The notes under the pieces were generated by a model that was given only the letters and a program-made list of their open reading frames with translations, was not told where the DNA came from and did no database searches. From positions 1,931,393-1,995,392 of the forward strand of contig WPIO01000044.1 of assembly GCA_009760855.2 (NCBI GenBank): 64,000 nt of DNA, given 5' to 3'. Source of the DNA: Cristatella mucedo. Lineage: Eukaryota; Bryozoa; Phylactolaemata; Cristatellidae. Position numbers and translations under genes: made by a program. This document shows, in pieces, positions 1-13,500 of this stretch; the first letter of the stretch is position 1, and every line of letters starts with the position of its first letter.

Positions 1-105
1 CAGCTCGTAGAAGACATTGTCAATGTTGGTTCGGTTCTTCGCACTTGTCTCGACGAATTTAGCTTTGAGATGTTTCGCCAGTTCTGCACCGGCCTCAGAA
101 GTCAC
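1..105 (-). CDS. Ras gene exon 5 (ETSAK motif), cut by window edge
   Basis: 35 codons run to the window edge from acceptor GATCAG| (AG at 107-106). They encode [17 protein letters not shown], then [23 protein letters not shown] is the fifth G box. NIDNVFYEL is the start of the last helix (NVDxAFxELVR in R-Ras proteins). The frame is open at position 1, so the gene continues to the left. Confidence 0.93.
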   Translation of the reverse strand, partial: MTSEAGAELAKHLKAKFVETSAKNRTNIDNVFYEL

Positions 106-3100
106 CTGATCACGCCAAGAGCAGCCTATTGTCCGCTATGCTACTCATATGGATTCCTTAACCAACATTGTACACGAAATTGTTGCTAGTAGCTTCAGAA
201 CGCATTTATTATTCTTTGTGGCTATTAGAGGCTTTGAACTCAAAATGTGCACTTTTTTGAGCCCCATAGAATTGGATAAGGCAGCCATGCTTTTCCAATC
301 GCTAACGTATAATGGCGTGGAAAGTGAAAGCGTTTTTAAAATATGCAACATAGTTCACGTAAGAATTTAACTGCAATCTCATTCGCATCCTTAAGCATCT
401 CGTCTGCTTCCAAGGAGTGATGCTAATATTAAACTGGCTCTCAAACACGGAAACTGTTCAGCCCTCAACTGGGAGATGGCTACTACACTGTTGAAGAAGC
501 ACTAATTTTTTCACTTGCAAGACCTCGCATCCTTAATAGATTATATGTGAGGTCAATATGTTATGAAAATTACTCAAATTTCTTGCTAGCTATTGTTATT
601 TTTGTGTTTGTGCAAGTTTGTCTAGGAAGAAAACTTTGCTTGTAATAGGTCATGGTAATTAAAGCTTGGTGAACAGATTTGGTTCTTTCGGGATGCTCTA
701 TAAAGTATTATTACTATCACGAAATCACCTAAATTAGACATTTAAAAATATAAAACCCACCTATTCCATACATTAATTACCTGGTCTGTGTAAAGAAATC
801 CACGTTTTTCTTCTAATTATGGCTGCTGACACTGGCAATGTATCACTAAGCAATTGACATGCATACTTTAACGTATAAGTACAGTGCCTACAAAGAAAGT
901 GAGTTTAGTTGAAACCCCACGCCAGTGTCTTATTCTTACAATAATAATTATTATTTATGAAATTGAAGTTAAACGCCTGATTTGCGGGCGCTACTGACCA
1001 ATAGGAAGAGAACCCTCCCAGGAATTAAAAAGTGAATGGCAAAACGTACTTCATACTTGAAAATAAATTTTATTTGAACAATATCAAATGTCATAGGAAC
1101 TGCACATATGATGAATGTATCTCCGTCTGTAACTCCATAAAGCCACAAAGACTATTTGGGTGTTAGGCAGGAGAGTTTTGTATAGCCACTCACAACCTAA
1201 GGGGCTTTTGGTACGCATTCGGTAGCCAACAGACCTCATCTCACGCAATAAAGAGAAAGTGGCAAGCATAGCTGAGTCAGGAGAGCAATTGAGGTAGTGA
1301 GTAGCATGGAAGTAGCAGCTCAGCACTGCTGAAAAGGATGAGCCATAGTCGGCAGCAGGAGAGTAGTTGTCGTTGCGTAAGAACTGTGGAAGCGAGTTCC
1401 AGAGTCTAGGACCTGCAGAACTAACGCTTCCGTCGCCAACGGTCTTTAAGCGGAGGAATGGAACAGCTAATTTATTGTCCACACAGGACCTGAGGACGCG
1501 AACAGGCTGAAACTGGTGCAGCAGTTCAACTAGGTACGAAGGAGCCAAGCCGTGGCGGGCCATGCGGATCAGCGTAAGTAGTTTCCTCTGTATCCATTGC
1601 TCAACCGGCCTCCATGCTAGCTCTTTTACCAGGAAAAACTTGCTCAAACCTCTGGGACTTGAAAACTAGCCATGCAGCAATATTCATAGTCAGCTGCAGT
1701 GGCTTGGTTGCTTTCTTTGGTAGCCCCAGCCAAAAGGGAATTACAATAATCAAGCCGAGACAGAACTAAGGAGCTAGCACTATCAAATTATCAGTGGTAA
1801 CATGCAATATGTCAATGAGAACAAATAAAATTAACTAATGCAATTTATTTGTATAGCGCCCTAAGGAAACTTAATCTTTATGCAGGCATTTCATTTATTC
1901 CAAAGGGCTTGAGCTCACGATATCCGCCGTCAAAAGTGAGTACCTTAATCCCTGGGACAAACCATGTGACACTAACATGTAAAAGATGGCATTGGTGAGC
2001 CGTGATGGCACACTGGGTAAGGCGGTTGCTTTCACGACCTTGGCCCCCCCCCCGAGGTCGTGGGTTCGATTCCTGTGGTTGGTGATTCTTTATCGCCACT
2101 GCAAGCGGTGGTAATAGCCGTAAAGGCTCTTCTGTCGCTATACAAAAAGAGGCTGTTTAATCAGCTAGGATTTATTATTATTTAGTATGCTCAGTTTCAA
2201 CTTGTGAAATGTGGTTAATGGTAGAATGATTAGTGCCATCACAAATAAATATACAGGGGAAAATCACGAGGGTCCCCTAATGATACTCCAAATAGGTGCA
2301 TTTTAAGCTTCTTTTTAAATGTTGTCAAGTTAGGGATGTCGTAACGCCATTCGGAAAAGAGTTCCATACTTTGGGACCATGTGAACTAAAGGCATGGTCT
2401 CAAAAGGACCTGCAAGGTAAAAAGTAAAAAGGTACAAGGTAAAGCTAAACAGTCTGATTCCGAAAAGCGGGTAGTACGATGCCTAGCCTGGTGGGAGAGT
2501 AGTTTTTAGAGGTAGGCTGGAGCCATAGAATGAAGGGGCCTAAAAGTGAGTGACACAATAGTGACTTCGATGCTCTGAAGATGGGAAGCCAGTCCAGATC
2601 AGTAAAAAGTAGTGAAATTTTTCAACTGTGACGCTCACGACAGACAAGCCTAGCTGCAGAGTTGTGCATTACCTTTAAGTCCCTGATTGTACAGGCCGGT
2701 AGACCAGCAAGCAGTGAGCTAGAAAAATCGAAACCTGATGTCGCAAACAAATGCATGGACTAATTAGATGTAGTATCCCTGTCTAAAAAAGCCCAATTTT
2801 TGACAATGTTATGAAGCTGGAAGTAGGCAGACTTGACTAACGTGGTCATCTAGTAAAAGGTTAGTTTGGAACAGGACAACTAGATTTCGTGCAGATGCAA
2901 CAGATGTAGTGGGACAAACGATTTTGAGCATTAAGATTATCAATGCCTGAGTCATGCTTGTTTTTCCCATAACAAGTAAGTTGTTTTTATCGTCATTCGA
3001 TTTGAGCAAGGTCGTTGCCATCTATGTGAGAATAATAATAATAATAATAATGATATATAAAGCGCCCTCAGAGAACTTAATCTCTTTCTAGGTGCTGTCA

Positions 3101-6100
3101 GCAATGCATGTATAATAGTAAGAGAGTTAAGAGAGTGGGACCTGCATGACAAATGGGAGGGATCAAAGCAAAGGTACAACTGAGTTGTATCTCCGTATAA
3201 GTGAAAGCCCAGATTGTGCCTGGCGATCGCATCGGCAAGAGGAAGAGTGTAAACTTCAAAAAGAAGCGGACTAAGAGTCCCGAGATACTCCATACTTCTG
3301 TGGCTCCTCGGATGACCTTTGTCTGTTTACATCAATACTCTGGAGTCTTTCCACTGAGATAGGAGCTGAACCACAGCCATTTCCATTGCCAGTGACGCAC
3401 GGGCGAGATGAAAGGCTCTCAAGAAGGGCTTGGTGATCAACAGTGTCAAATACTGCCGAGAGATCAAGAAAAACAAGGAGAGAGACTTTACGTAAGTCTG
3501 CATTACTCTGAACGTCGGTATAAATCGGAAGCAATGCCGACTCTATGAAGTGATTAGCTCTAAAACCAGACTGAAACTTACTTGCTGGGTTAAAAGTTTT
3601 AAGATTTCAGCTGGTCAGCCACGTTTCTTTCTAGTGTCTTTCTTTGGAACGGTAGAAGCGAGGCTAGGCTGAGTCTTGGCAGAGTGCTGTTTTCTTAATT
3701 AGCCACCTAACCGCGTGGCTACCAAGGACGGCCTTTTTTCTTGTCTACCTTGTTGACATAGACGCTAGTGAACGATCTGCTTGATAACCGAAAGGATCAC
3801 AAGGAAGGAGCTAAAATGAGAGTGGTTGAAGAAAACTTGATGGCATGCATAAGCATTTTTGGAATGTACATCTACGTGATTCCACCATCTTTTTTATGTA
3901 AGCTATACTTAGTCTTTGCAAGGATTTATTGTTAGGATCTACAGCAGTATTCGTGCGCCTGAAGATTGACAGCCAGTCCTGATCATCTGTATGCTTTCTC
4001 AAGCTTGCACTTAGTAGACCTAGCTCATTTAATGTCTGCATAAGACCTAGCTAATTCAATGTTTGCGGTTAACTATAGGTCGTCCGAATGAGGGTGTGCA
4101 TATGCTTAGTCACAGGTGCACACCCGTTAAGCATGTCAGCAAGTGGTGTTGCAGCACTCTACCAATGATGACAGGTTGGATAAAGGGTTGAGCAGATATT
4201 ATCAATCAGGGCGAAGAAAATAGTATCAATCGGACAGCATCGATGGCAATGGTCTTGAGGTTTTACGATTCGGAAATGGTTTTGGATGAAGAGGAGGGGA
4301 CGCACTGTAGATTGAATGGCATTGGCATGTGGTCAGATGACAGAATTTGGTAATAATATAGGATGATTTTATACACTTGTGGGAAAATATTTAATCGAGT
4401 TTATGACCATTTTTGTGAGTTGTATCATGCTCATGAGCCACAAGAAAAAATGAGTCAGTCAGTGCACAAACTTGGGCACTTAAGGCGTCAGTTAAGTTAT
4501 GAAATTGTATTTTAAAACTGCACATAGCAAGGAAAGATCTATTTCCTGCATGCAGAATCAAAATAAGATCAGAGAAATTGGAGATAATGAAAAACTTGGT
4601 AGCTGGGGTCAATAGATTACCAATTGGCAGCTCGTTGCAGGAGGTACGAAAAACAATAGATTAGAAAGACTGCTTCGAGGGGACTGCAAATGGTCTGAAA
4701 TTGATGGAGAATCATGTGCTAATGCTGTCTCCACCACCAGTTTCTGATTTATCTAGGGGTATGGAAGAACAAAACACCTGTCGTGGTAGCATCGCTTAAG
4801 GTCTGGCCACGGACCGGTCACAGTTGAGGTCGAGATAGTCTGCAATACTCATAGCATGTATTAATCGGGGTTTATTACACGTTGAGCAAGAATTTTAGAG
4901 TCAAGCGTTAAGATAGGCTGTCGGGGTTATATCAGGCCTAAGAACTACTAAATTAAAGTGATTCAAAGCACTACTTGATGGAGATCTTTTTCTTAGGAAA
5001 CTCTCAATTCACGGATCCTAACTACAGCAACCGCATCAAGGACTGTTGGAATAAAAGTCGGTAAATTGGTCGAATGTGCGAAGATAGCACAGACAAAAAC
5101 GAGGAAACTAAGCAACGGAGAAAGTCACAACCGCCAAAATATGGCTACAGCGTGATTTCGTCCACATTTGGGTCAGCTGACAGACCTGCAGACTGATCTT
5201 CCAAGCGAAGCTGAAATTTTCTGTGATTTCACAGACTAAGGCTAGCTACCATTACAGTGGCCTTGAATTAATAAAAACAATAATGCACTTGATAAAGCGC
5301 CCTCAGAGAACTCAATCTCTTTCAAGGCACTTTACATTTGCTGCAAAGAGAAACGCGATTGAATGGTGAGTGGTATCATGTTTGATAAACAACATAAATA
5401 ACATGGTTAGGGATGACATGCACAGGGTCAGCATGCAAGTATGGTTAGTGGCAGCATGCACAGTGTCAGCACGCATGAGCACATGCAGGACGAATCACAG
5501 GGACCCACTAAATGCTGTCCTAAATAGGTGTGTTTTTAAGTTCTTTTTAAATGTGGTCAAGCCAGGGGATGTTCTGACGCCAGTCGGGAGTGAGTTCCTG
5601 GCTTTGGGAGCATGCGAACTAAATGCACGGTCTTGAAAGGATTTGAGGTTTGTACGAGGTATTGGTAAACTGTTGGATTCCGAAAAGCGGGTGGTGTGAT
5701 GCTCGCCTGGGGGAGTAGATCTGAGAGAAAGGCTGGAGCTTGAAATCAAACTTACCAAACAAGTTTCTGATCAGCACAAGTGCTTTATAAACCTAACTAG
5801 GACTTTCCTAAAATAATTTTAACTCTCGTGAGTGCAAGCAGCTATACACGCCAGGAGAACTTACAAACAACGTGGCTATTGATCATAAATCGCAGGAAGC
5901 CAATGGTGAGCTACGGGGCCGAGGTAGAAGAAACTGGTGCTTAAGAGTGGCCTACGGACCCAACATAACTGATAACATTTCGGAATAAATGTGTGTACTG
6001 AATATATTTTTTTCAAAATTAAATCCAACTTTGAACGCATGTATGAAAAGAGTTCCATACTTTGGGACCATATGAACTAAAGGCATGGTCTTAAAAGGAC

Positions 6101-9100
6101 CTGCAAGGTAAAAAGTAAAAAGGTACAAGGTAAAGCTAAACAAAAGTAACTGAGTGGTTTGTTCTGCCTATTGAAGACAGTATACACTATTACGCCAATG
6201 CAATATTCATAAGCAGAGACGGTCAACTTCATTGAACGAATTCCGTTATGAAATTATAGCACCTTATCCAAACATTGCTGTAACGACTACATCTCACGTC
6301 GTAAAGTACGCTAGTATAGAGATCATGTCCGTTCAATGCACGTTTGACTATCCTGTTGTCTTTTTATTTCTTGTTTCTTTTATTCCAAAAATACTTAACC
6401 TTTATATATTTTTACTTTAACAAGCCAGTTAATGTGCATTTTTAATAATTCACGAGATAGAAATTCCCATATTAATACACTTATAGCTTATCTTTCTAGA
6501 CTGTCAAAGTTTGCCTTTTAAACAGTTCACGTTTTTCTCTAGAGGGTATATTATAATTCACTAGTTTTTCTTCTGTGGCTATAAATGCATTTTCTGAATA
6601 TAAATCTCTCTCATATAAGTGTATGCATCTAAATCCAATACACTGTACAGCATGGATAGTTTCTAGGCGAAAAGTTTTTCTGTACAGTTCTGCGGATGAC
6701 ACAGTGTTTTCAGCCATTAAGCAGAGTCCGCAGAGATATTCGTTCTGCTTCGTGATGCACATCGAGTGACACGTTCTATACAAACGCAAAGCACCACTCG
6801 CACTGCGACTGTTATTTTGGGGGGTGATTCAAAAAACCTTGAAAGAAGAAAGAGCCGTATTTGTATATGCTCTACCTCTCTGTGAGTTATTAGGTCCATT
6901 AAACTTGGTTAGTTAAAGATACGTTTATCCTATGTGAAAGTGCACGTGGCACATAGGACTACAGACCATTGGCATTTTAGAAATACATTCGAACTGTTAC
7001 AAGTGAGAGCAGCCTTGCATTTTGAAACACTTGACCTCAATGATTTGAACTGGTACTCACCACCCTTTGCTTCTCAAGGTCGATTTTGTTTCCAGCAATA
7101 ACTACCGGAAATTCACTAGCCTCTTTAACGCGAAGTATCTGCTTATGAAAACTGAGCACGTCTTCAAAGCTACAATTGACAAGATAAAATATTTGACAAG
7201 CTTTAGCATTTTAACAGTCGACATGGTCAGTAGTGCGCAACCGTACTTTCAAGCTGCAAAGATTTCTCTAGGATTATTATCTATTATCTATTAGCATGAA
7301 AGAGTAAGGAGCAGAATTACATAACCTACTACGTAGCTATCGTAATGCAGCATAAGAGCGTCTCATCTAAGCGGCTCAGGTGTCCGCTGTATGCCTAATT
7401 TAAATTCAAGTCCTTTTTGTAGCTGACGAAGGTTCATTCTACTATGGCTACCATGCGTCCAACTGGCTCGCAGATATCAGGTGGAAGTTTAAAGATCACT
7501 AGCGACTTGCATGGTATACGTGTTGGATAAAGTTCTTTCGCATGTTTGGGTTTTTAAGTGTTTTTATGTCTATCTGTACAGCAAGTGTGAGCGGGAAGCC
7601 TTCGGTCTGCCACTAACAAACCTTCCACTGGTCCCCCGAGCAATAAAAAAAAGTACTTCGAGCGTCCTTTAAAACTCCTCGTGTCAAAACGCACGAGAGC
7701 CTTGTCATCATACTTTTTTGTAACGAAACCTGACAAAATTACTATTGCTTCTCCTCGTCCTCTAACGAAGCCTGGTGTAAGCTCTATTGCCCCTTCTAGT
7801 TCTGGCTATCTTTTCCATCTTCAGGAGAGCCAAATAATTTTAAGATTGCCCACGATAAAGCCACTGAGACATGTTATTCTGATACGTTTATTTTAAAAGA
7901 ATTCCAAGAAAAGGATAATAAAGTGTAGCTTGCTGATGACTCGTAGGGATCGAGCAAAATGCATAAAACAGGACATCTGAACTGACCGACATAACGCAGT
8001 AGTCAAATAATTGAAAGGAGCTGTGACTCGCACACCGGGTACGACTGCACATTGTCGGGTTGCCGGCCCAAAGGTCGAGAGGCGGTCAGTCACTCTGCCG
8101 ACTCTCTTAGCTCTGCACTAGAAATGAGCTCGCCGAAGCAGGCCGTTCGTGGGCTATCTCCTGAGCACGCATTAATGGCGCCTGCAGCTTTCGCATTTCT
8201 AAAAGCTGATGCATTCATGGCACATTGCAGAGACAAATATTTCGTCTGCATCTCTTCATCCATTAGGGCCCAGAATTCGCGAAGTGAAATATGATACCAA
8301 TTTTTCAGCAAAGATAAGGCTTTTGTGACAAAAACTTGATCAGAAACAAGCTTTGGTTTTGCACTCGTTTTAGAATTTGTAACAGCTACACGGCCACGTT
8401 CACACTAAAAAGCAGCTCAAAGTTATGACGCTACAGCAGACTTACTGCGCATTGGTGACGACGAGAAGATAACAAAAATATATACATCGATTGTGAAATT
8501 CACGGTACTAAGCATGCAAAAGCAAACAAATTATCATGCTCAGGCAAGCATGCTAAAGCAAACAGAAAATACTCATGAGCACCGGTTGGTAACACCCATG
8601 ACCAAGACCGTGCATTGAATCATGCACAAGTCACAAGTACGCACACAAACCACACTACAACAAACAAACAAGTTTACTGGGGCAATAGGATATGGATCAG
8701 AACAGATACGTCGTTATCTGAGACTTAAAAACTCGATCATCTAAAGATTTCTCTTTAGTGCTAGGAATGGTGAGACGGCTAGGTGCTGAGGAGTGGCCGG
8801 TGAGTGCAACCGCACACAGGAGGAGCCATGGTGTCAGATACGTAGTTCGGCTGGTGCAAGCGAGTGAAGACACGTGCTAGCTAAACTGAAGGTCATAAAA
8901 TTGATTGGATGTTTGATTAAGAGCCAGCAAAGCTTTGCAGAACGGGTGTCCTGCAGTGCAGTGTGGCAGCTTCACTGTTGAGGAGAGAATAAACGGTGCT
9001 CTGCGTTTCGCTCCTTTCGCAACCTATAAAGGATACACTTCTGCATAACAGGAATTGAAATAATCTTGAAATTAATGCAGCTTCCAAAATTTTAGAACCT

Positions 9101-10483
9101 AACGATGCAACCAAGCAAGCACAACATTGCGATGCTTATGTATTTTATGTAATTAGCTAGCACTTGAAATGTAGGAAATGTTGCTGAGCTGGTTTGGTCT
9201 AGCGGTTAAGGTGTTCGCCCCGACCAAGGTCTGACTGAGGTCGAGGGGGGGAGGGGGGCTCGAGCCCGAGGCATATGTGAAGCGCCTGAATAGAGATTAA
9301 GTTCTCTTGGGGCGCTATATAAATGAATTATATTTATTTATATGTATATCACCTGGCTGGATACCACGAAATCACTAATATGAGAATCTAGCAACTATTT
9401 GCATTTTTGTTTTGCAGTCAGTGCCAATACATCTCTTTGGGAAGCTGATTAGAAATTGCATACTCACCTGAGCCTATCCACAACCGAATATACCAGAAGA
9501 AAGCCATCTCCAGACCGCATGTACTGCTCACGCATGGCACTGAATTCCTCTTGGCCCGCGGTATCAAGCACTACAATGTGTAAAATTTCCATTATTATTT
9601 TCTTAATAGCTCTGTTGTGCAATCTCAAGTAGCTTTAGTGGGGAAATCCAGACGTCTGGCAAAAAATGGTTGAAAGATTATTCATATCGTAACGCCTCCG
9701 AAAGCTTTAGCATAAAATGCTACTGTGGGTCTGAAAGAATCGAGCTTGAAATTCGGATAGGTTTTTCATTTTATACGACATAAATGAGTGTCCTCGGTGA
9801 GCATGAACAATCTTAATATTGACACTTAATCGGGTGCTTTTTATTGCAGTAGACTGTTTGGCTTTTAATAATTTCATAGAAGATAGCTTAATGGTAATGA
9901 GGAATGGTACCCAGGATCACATGAAGCGATCGTTCGCCAGCTCTCATTATTTTCTACGGAAATAGTCTACAGCGAAAAAACAAGATCCTGCAGAACTTAT
10001 TCCGTAAATAAGCGAGCTTCTCCCAATCATGATGCACTATCAACTTATGCCGCGGAATTACTAATGGGTTTGCCGAAGATTTAAGTTTAACGCTTTCGGT
10101 CTGTGGTTGGCTTCTGAAATAAATGAGGATCCCTGAGTAGACAAAAGGTGGGAGCCACGAGCTTGGACTTAAGCGAATTTGACCCAATGAGACATGACAT
10201 CTCACGCCGCACTTTAGTATAAGATTTTAAAGAATTATATCCACGATAACATATGGGCAGCAATGAAGCAGCACGCTCGATAGGGCTGCTGATCTTGGAA
10301 GTGCTACCAGTGTACAGTCAGTCAATAATCTCGGACTGAGTCCGATATACCAGTAAATTTGTATGACCTCAATTCCTACAAGCTTAAAAATCCCAAAACT
10401 TGAAATTTTTAATCACAATGGAGAAGGATGGGGAGTTGGACTCTTTTTTAACATAGTCACGTGACCTTCAGTCGATTACACAG

Positions 10484-10551
<68 letters not shown>

Positions 10552-13500
10552 CTCCTTTTGGGGCTACGCAGTGCACAAACGAGGGAATGTATACCCTTTC
10601 TAATTGCGATATAAATTACGGAATGATATTAATCAGATATTAAGAACATCACAGCAAACATGAACCGACGTAAGACATCGGTGTCATTTCGAAAGTTGAG
10701 ACCTATCTACGTTCGGTGGCACGCATTGTCTAAGAACTACCTGGATCTTAATCCATTGGTAAGGTGCTTGAACTTTGCGACCTGTGTTTTATTGCTGCAG
10801 TAGGCCATCATTAACTGTCCACTGAAAATAGGTGAGACAGCAGCAAAGAATTTTCTAATGCTAAAAAGAAAAGTCTGCATGCTAAATGTGTTAGATTGTG
10901 GCAGTGCTTGAGAATTTTACAAGTTCCTGAATTTTAAGCATTAAGAACCAACACTTCATCATCTATTCTTAAGTGTATACAATATTTGTCTAAAGTAGTG
11001 GTAATACAGTTGTGCTTTGGCATCGATCTATTGAGTTGTATGCTACGGCTAATGCTGTACATGCAACGTTCATCATTTCTCGGTTACTGCGGCCTGATTC
11101 TCCAAGTGCTGCAATTGAACCTTTGCAAGTGTCATTGAGTAACTATCCCAATGGCATTATCAGACATGCGAATCTACAACTGCTCTTCACCATCGAGAAA
11201 GCCTCACACAACACAGTAGCTCACTTACCTCATTCATTCCACAAAACGTCAAGCCACATATCGCACAACAGGCCTAACGGGTGCAATAGGGTAACAAATT
11301 TTCAAACCTGTGGTTCAGCCTTTTTCGCTCAAATGTATAGCATTGCTGTACATTTGGCTATGTCACGTGCCTCTTTCTAGCTACGGAATATACTCTTATG
11401 CATTAACGACATGTACTCATTATATTAAGGTATGGGCTCTATTGCTTGCTACCCCACACAGCAATCTTTGGCATGCCATCGTGAATTAGTTAAAATAGCA
11501 CCACTTCTATTTGTTCGATATTTCAAGGGCTGATCGGCCTTTTATAGAATCTTTTCCAAACTAAAAAAACCAAGATTAATTCATTTAAAGTACATTCAAC
11601 CCACGGTATTTAGAATAGCGTTACGGGTTTGATGGGAACAACAGGTTAAACCACTAGAAATTTCTTTTTTATGCTTTTTAAAGCAACTCTACCTGATCAG
11701 AAAAAGGTAAGCACAAATTGTTCAAAAGCAAACAAAGCTGTTTAACCCACAAAATGCGAAGCTAGAAAATATATTAATTGAATATCTAAATGATGCTTTT
11801 TCTAAATCAATACAGGATTATAGAATTTACCTTACCATCCAGACGAACGGGTGCACCGTCTATAACGCATTGCTTTGTGTATGAATCTTCAATGGTTGGA
11901 TCGTATTCCGTTACGAAGTGAGACTGTAATCATGAATTCAGCAGCATTATTAGAGGTAGCGCTTGAATATAAATGATGTTTCAAATCAATCCCGACAAGC
12001 ATTTAAACGCAAAACCCATATCAAATGGGCCTAAAGCTTACAATTTTTACAAATATGAGCAACTTAGTAGCGACACCTGAACATCTGTAGCGCTTTGCGA
12101 GATTTTCCTTCTCGCCTGCTGCATGTCAAGGGCGGTCGCACCCTGCCAGTGTAAAGCAATTGGTCCAGAAAAAGTAAAACTAACAATACTTTTTAAAAGT
12201 GCCCTCAGAGAACTTTATCTCTTTCTACGCACTTTGCACTGGTTACAAACGAGGCATGATCGAATGGTTAGTGGTAGGTAGCATGCTCAATTACAACAAG
12301 CATGACATGGCTGGAAGTGACATGCACAGGGTCAGCATGCAATTATGGTTAGCAGCAGTTAGTACAGTGTCAGGAATTGTAAGAAATAAAGAACGAATCA
12401 CATGAACCTATTCATGCTGTAAGAATTAAGGAACCTAAAAGTGAGTGACCGAACCTTGAAGTCGATGTGCTGCTTGACTTGGAGCCATTGCAGGTCAGCA
12501 AGCAGTGGTGAGATGTTACAACTTAGACTTTCATGACAGACAAGCCTAGCTGCAAAGTTTTGCACCAACTTTAAGCGCCAGATTGCACAGGCTGGTAGAA
12601 CAGTAAGCTATGAGTTGCAGAAGTCGAGGCGGGATGTCACAAATGCTTTGACCAATTTAGACATGGTATCCTTTTCTAAGCAAGCCCAAATTTTAGCAGT
12701 GATATGTAGCGGAAAGTAGGCAGACTTGAATGTGGAGCTGATGTGGTCGTCTAATGAAACATCACCGCGGAACAAGGCACCACAATTTCATACATATTCA
12801 GCAGGAGATATGCTTGCAGTACCCACCGTTTTTGAGCATTAATTTTTCAAATTTATGAATTGCATTTAGTTATTTAATAACTATTAATTTGGTTTCAGCA
12901 TCGTTCAATTTAAGAAAGTTTGCTACCATTCATGCCACGCTAGTTTGGCGTAGTGGTTAAGGTGTTAGCCAGCCCCGACCAAGGTCTGGCTGAGGTCGAG
13001 GTCTCGAGCCCCGTGGCACATGTGATGCACCTTTATAGCGATTGAGTTCTCTTAGGGCGCTATACAAATGAAATGAATTATATACATATGTGTGTGTGTG
13101 TGTGCATATTTCATCAATATGTGCAGCAAGGGACTTGATGTAGCGCTGGGTAGAATCAACGAAAAGTACTGCAGAGTGCTTCGTGAAAGCGAGAGCGAGA
13201 GCCTGGCAATCACATCGGCAAGAAAAAGAGTATAAACTGTCAAGAGAAGCAGACCAACCACAGAGCAGAGCACCAAACTACCCGTACTTCAGTGATTCTT
13301 CAGATGACCTTTTTTCCTTTCACATCAATACTGCTGTCAATCAGCGGTAGGCTCGCCCCGTGACACCCAGTACCGTAGACAAGGTTTATACGCCGGCCGC
13401 CCTACGACGCACACACACTTATGCTTTCTGGGGCTACTGCTTTGCGCTATGTTCCTCATTAAAAACTGACTACTTTCAAATGTGTAGTTCTTAGCGGTAT

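Noticed and set aside
10461..10643. ORF with LSLSLS repeats
   Set aside because: Translation of a CT microsatellite.
11012..11380. 122-codon plus-strand ORF in Ras intron 2
   Set aside because: No domain, no signal peptide, no splice context. Isolated in intron sequence.
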